Part shown: in pieces, positions 63,064 through 64,000 of the stretch
Numbering within the stretch: the first letter of the stretch is position 1
Layout: the number at the start of each line of letters is the position of its first letter
Assembly (NCBI GenBank): GCA_964537035.1
Contig: CAZIAK010000009.1
Location: 1 to 64,000 of the forward strand
Source: CAZIAK01 sp964537035
GTDB lineage: Bacteria > Planctomycetota > B15-G4
Direction: 5' to 3'
DNA: 64,000 nt
The notes under the pieces: generated by a model
What the model was told of the DNA's origin: nothing
The model's database searches: none
Seen by the model: the letters and a program-made list of their open reading frames with translations, nothing else
Position numbers and translations under genes: made by a program

Positions 63064-63172
63064 ACCACTTTAGTCTGGAACCCAGAATTTGGCCATTCAG
63101 AGCCACATCGACCAGTTCTGGACAGGGTCTTGAGCGAGGTGGGCTCGTGAACCGAAGCCCCTCAATGAGAGA

Positions 63173-64000
63173 TCAGCCGCCGGCGGTTGATACCAGACCT
63201 TGGAGATGTTCTTCGAGCCCCACCAATCGGGAGTCGCTGGCGTCGATGGCCAACGCGGCCCGATAGTGCAAGACGGCCTCAGAAGGCCTGTTTCTGGCCT
63301 CTTCCAGGCGACCCAGCTCCAATCGGGCCCGCACCTGGTCGCCGCTCTGCTGGGCAGCGTCCAGTCCCCTGAATAATTGTTCTGTCGCGTGGTCGAAGTC
63401 GCCTTCGCGCAGGGACAGGGCACCATCGTTCAGCAGGGCGCCCACGTGGGTGGGCTCGCTGGCCAGGGCCTGGGCATAGCGCTGGTGGGCCAGATCAGAC
63501 CTGTCGGTGACCGTGGCGATGAAGCCCAGGTTGAACAGGGCCCGCGCATTCTCTGGTTCGCCACTCAATACCGCCAGAAACGCCCCTTCTGCCAGCTCCA
63601 GCAGCTGATTGTCCGGGAGGTAGTGCTGGTAGAGATCGAGGTAGGTCATGCCCACACCCAGGGCTGCCTCGGTGTCGCCGGGGGACTCGCTCAGGCGGTT
63701 TCGGTAGGCATTGAGAAACTGGTTCACCTTCTCGAGGTAGGCAGAGCGCTCCCGTTCGATCTCAGCCAGCTCGAGGTCACCCTGGCGGCGGGCGATCTGG
63801 GACAGGCCGTGGTGGGCCTCGGCGGCCCGGGGTGAGAGGGGGTCCTGGGCCACGTAGGCGGTCAGGTGAACCTGGGCGCCAGGGTCGTCATCGAGGGCCA
63901 GGGCCACCCTGCCGGAGACGAGGGACAGATAGGGGATGTCGTTCAGCAGCTGCTCCGCCTGGGCCAGGTGGGCGGGAGCCTCGGCGACGCGCCCCATGTC
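63173..64000 (-). CDS. TPR-repeat protein, C-terminal part (cut by window edge)
   Basis: At least 275 residues, reading in from the right edge. Tetratricopeptide repeats are visible: HHGLSQIARRQGDLELAEIERE, ARALFNLGFIATVTDRSDLAHQRYAQALASEPT, ALLNDGALSLREGDFDHATEQLFRGL and RPSEAVLHYRAALAIDASD. An ATG at 63997 exists but the frame continues beyond the window, so the true start is probably outside. It likely mediates protein contacts; no other domain is visible. Confidence 0.75.
   Translation of the reverse strand, partial: DMGRVAEAPAHLAQAEQLLNDIPYLSLVSGRVALALDDDPGAQVHLTAYVAQDPLSPRAAEAHHGLSQIARRQGDLELAEIERERSAYLEKVNQFLNAYRNRLSESPGDTEAALGVGMTYLDLYQHYLPDNQLLELAEGAFLAVLSGEPENARALFNLGFIATVTDRSDLAHQRYAQALASEPTHVGALLNDGALSLREGDFDHATEQLFRGLDAAQQSGDQVRARLELGRLEEARNRPSEAVLHYRAALAIDASDSRLVGLEEHLQGLVSTAGG

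Overview
This 64 kb window is GC-rich, gene-dense chromosome with no rRNA, tRNA, CRISPR array or insertion sequence that I could recognise. It carries about 52 protein genes on both strands. Many neighbours on the same strand overlap by ATGA, GTGA or TGATG, which suggests translational coupling. The gene content points to an uncultured planctomycete-like bacterium, possibly of the Poly30/UBA1135 type. The clues are a ThuA-DUF1080 protein next to Gfo/Idh/MocA and sugar-isomerase genes, a secreted HEAT-repeat protein with a W-x-x-W-W-E motif, futalosine-type menaquinone genes, and secreted enzymes ending in a lineage-style C-terminal domain. This placement is inference, not proof.

Region by region. 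1-6.2 kb: a truncated TonB-dependent receptor (minus), a large secreted zincin and a secreted S8 protease. 6.3-10.8 kb: thiC under a TPP riboswitch, a stand-alone 5'-3' exonuclease and a Ppx/GppA phosphatase whose stop codon lies in a 13-bp tandem repeat. 10.9-16.4 kb: a PEBP-family protein, then a plus-strand group (putative secreted peptidase, sugar isomerase/epimerase, Gfo/Idh/MocA oxidoreductase, ThuA-DUF1080 protein) that fits 3-keto-sugar chemistry. 16.4-25 kb: HEAT protein, SRPBCC protein, a divergent IDH/IPMDH-family enzyme, a coupled metallopeptidase/ATP-grasp pair, an M1 peptidase and a glyoxalase-zinc-ribbon fusion. 25.2-31.8 kb: mqnE-mqnC, a lipoprotein, glyS, ptsI and another lipoprotein. 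31.8-38 kb: small envelope proteins, a large carboxypeptidase-regulatory-domain protein, a TPR lipoprotein and a ClC channel. 38.1-47 kb: xerC-like recombinase, pabB-pabC, HEAT and DUF2062 proteins, a polyprenyl synthase and dxs. 47.2-50.5 kb: a 1093-residue secreted propeller-like protein.

50.9-57.9 kb is the most intriguing part. It is a tightly overlapping eight-gene minus-strand operon with a MutL/GlmL-type ASKHA ATPase, a barrel-sandwich-like protein, a DUF6754-like membrane protein and several further membrane proteins, but no glutamate mutase. 57.9-64 kb holds a YgiQ-type radical SAM protein, a 45-codon bL34 gene, an RluA-type pseudouridine synthase, a secreted esterase and a truncated TPR protein.

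Two non-coding elements of about 105 bp (35938-36040 and 50564-50671) share an internal hairpin and flanking core, but are bounded by perfect inverted repeats of unrelated sequence. Both sit between convergent genes. Together with the 50.9-57.9 kb operon they are the best candidates for undescribed biology here.
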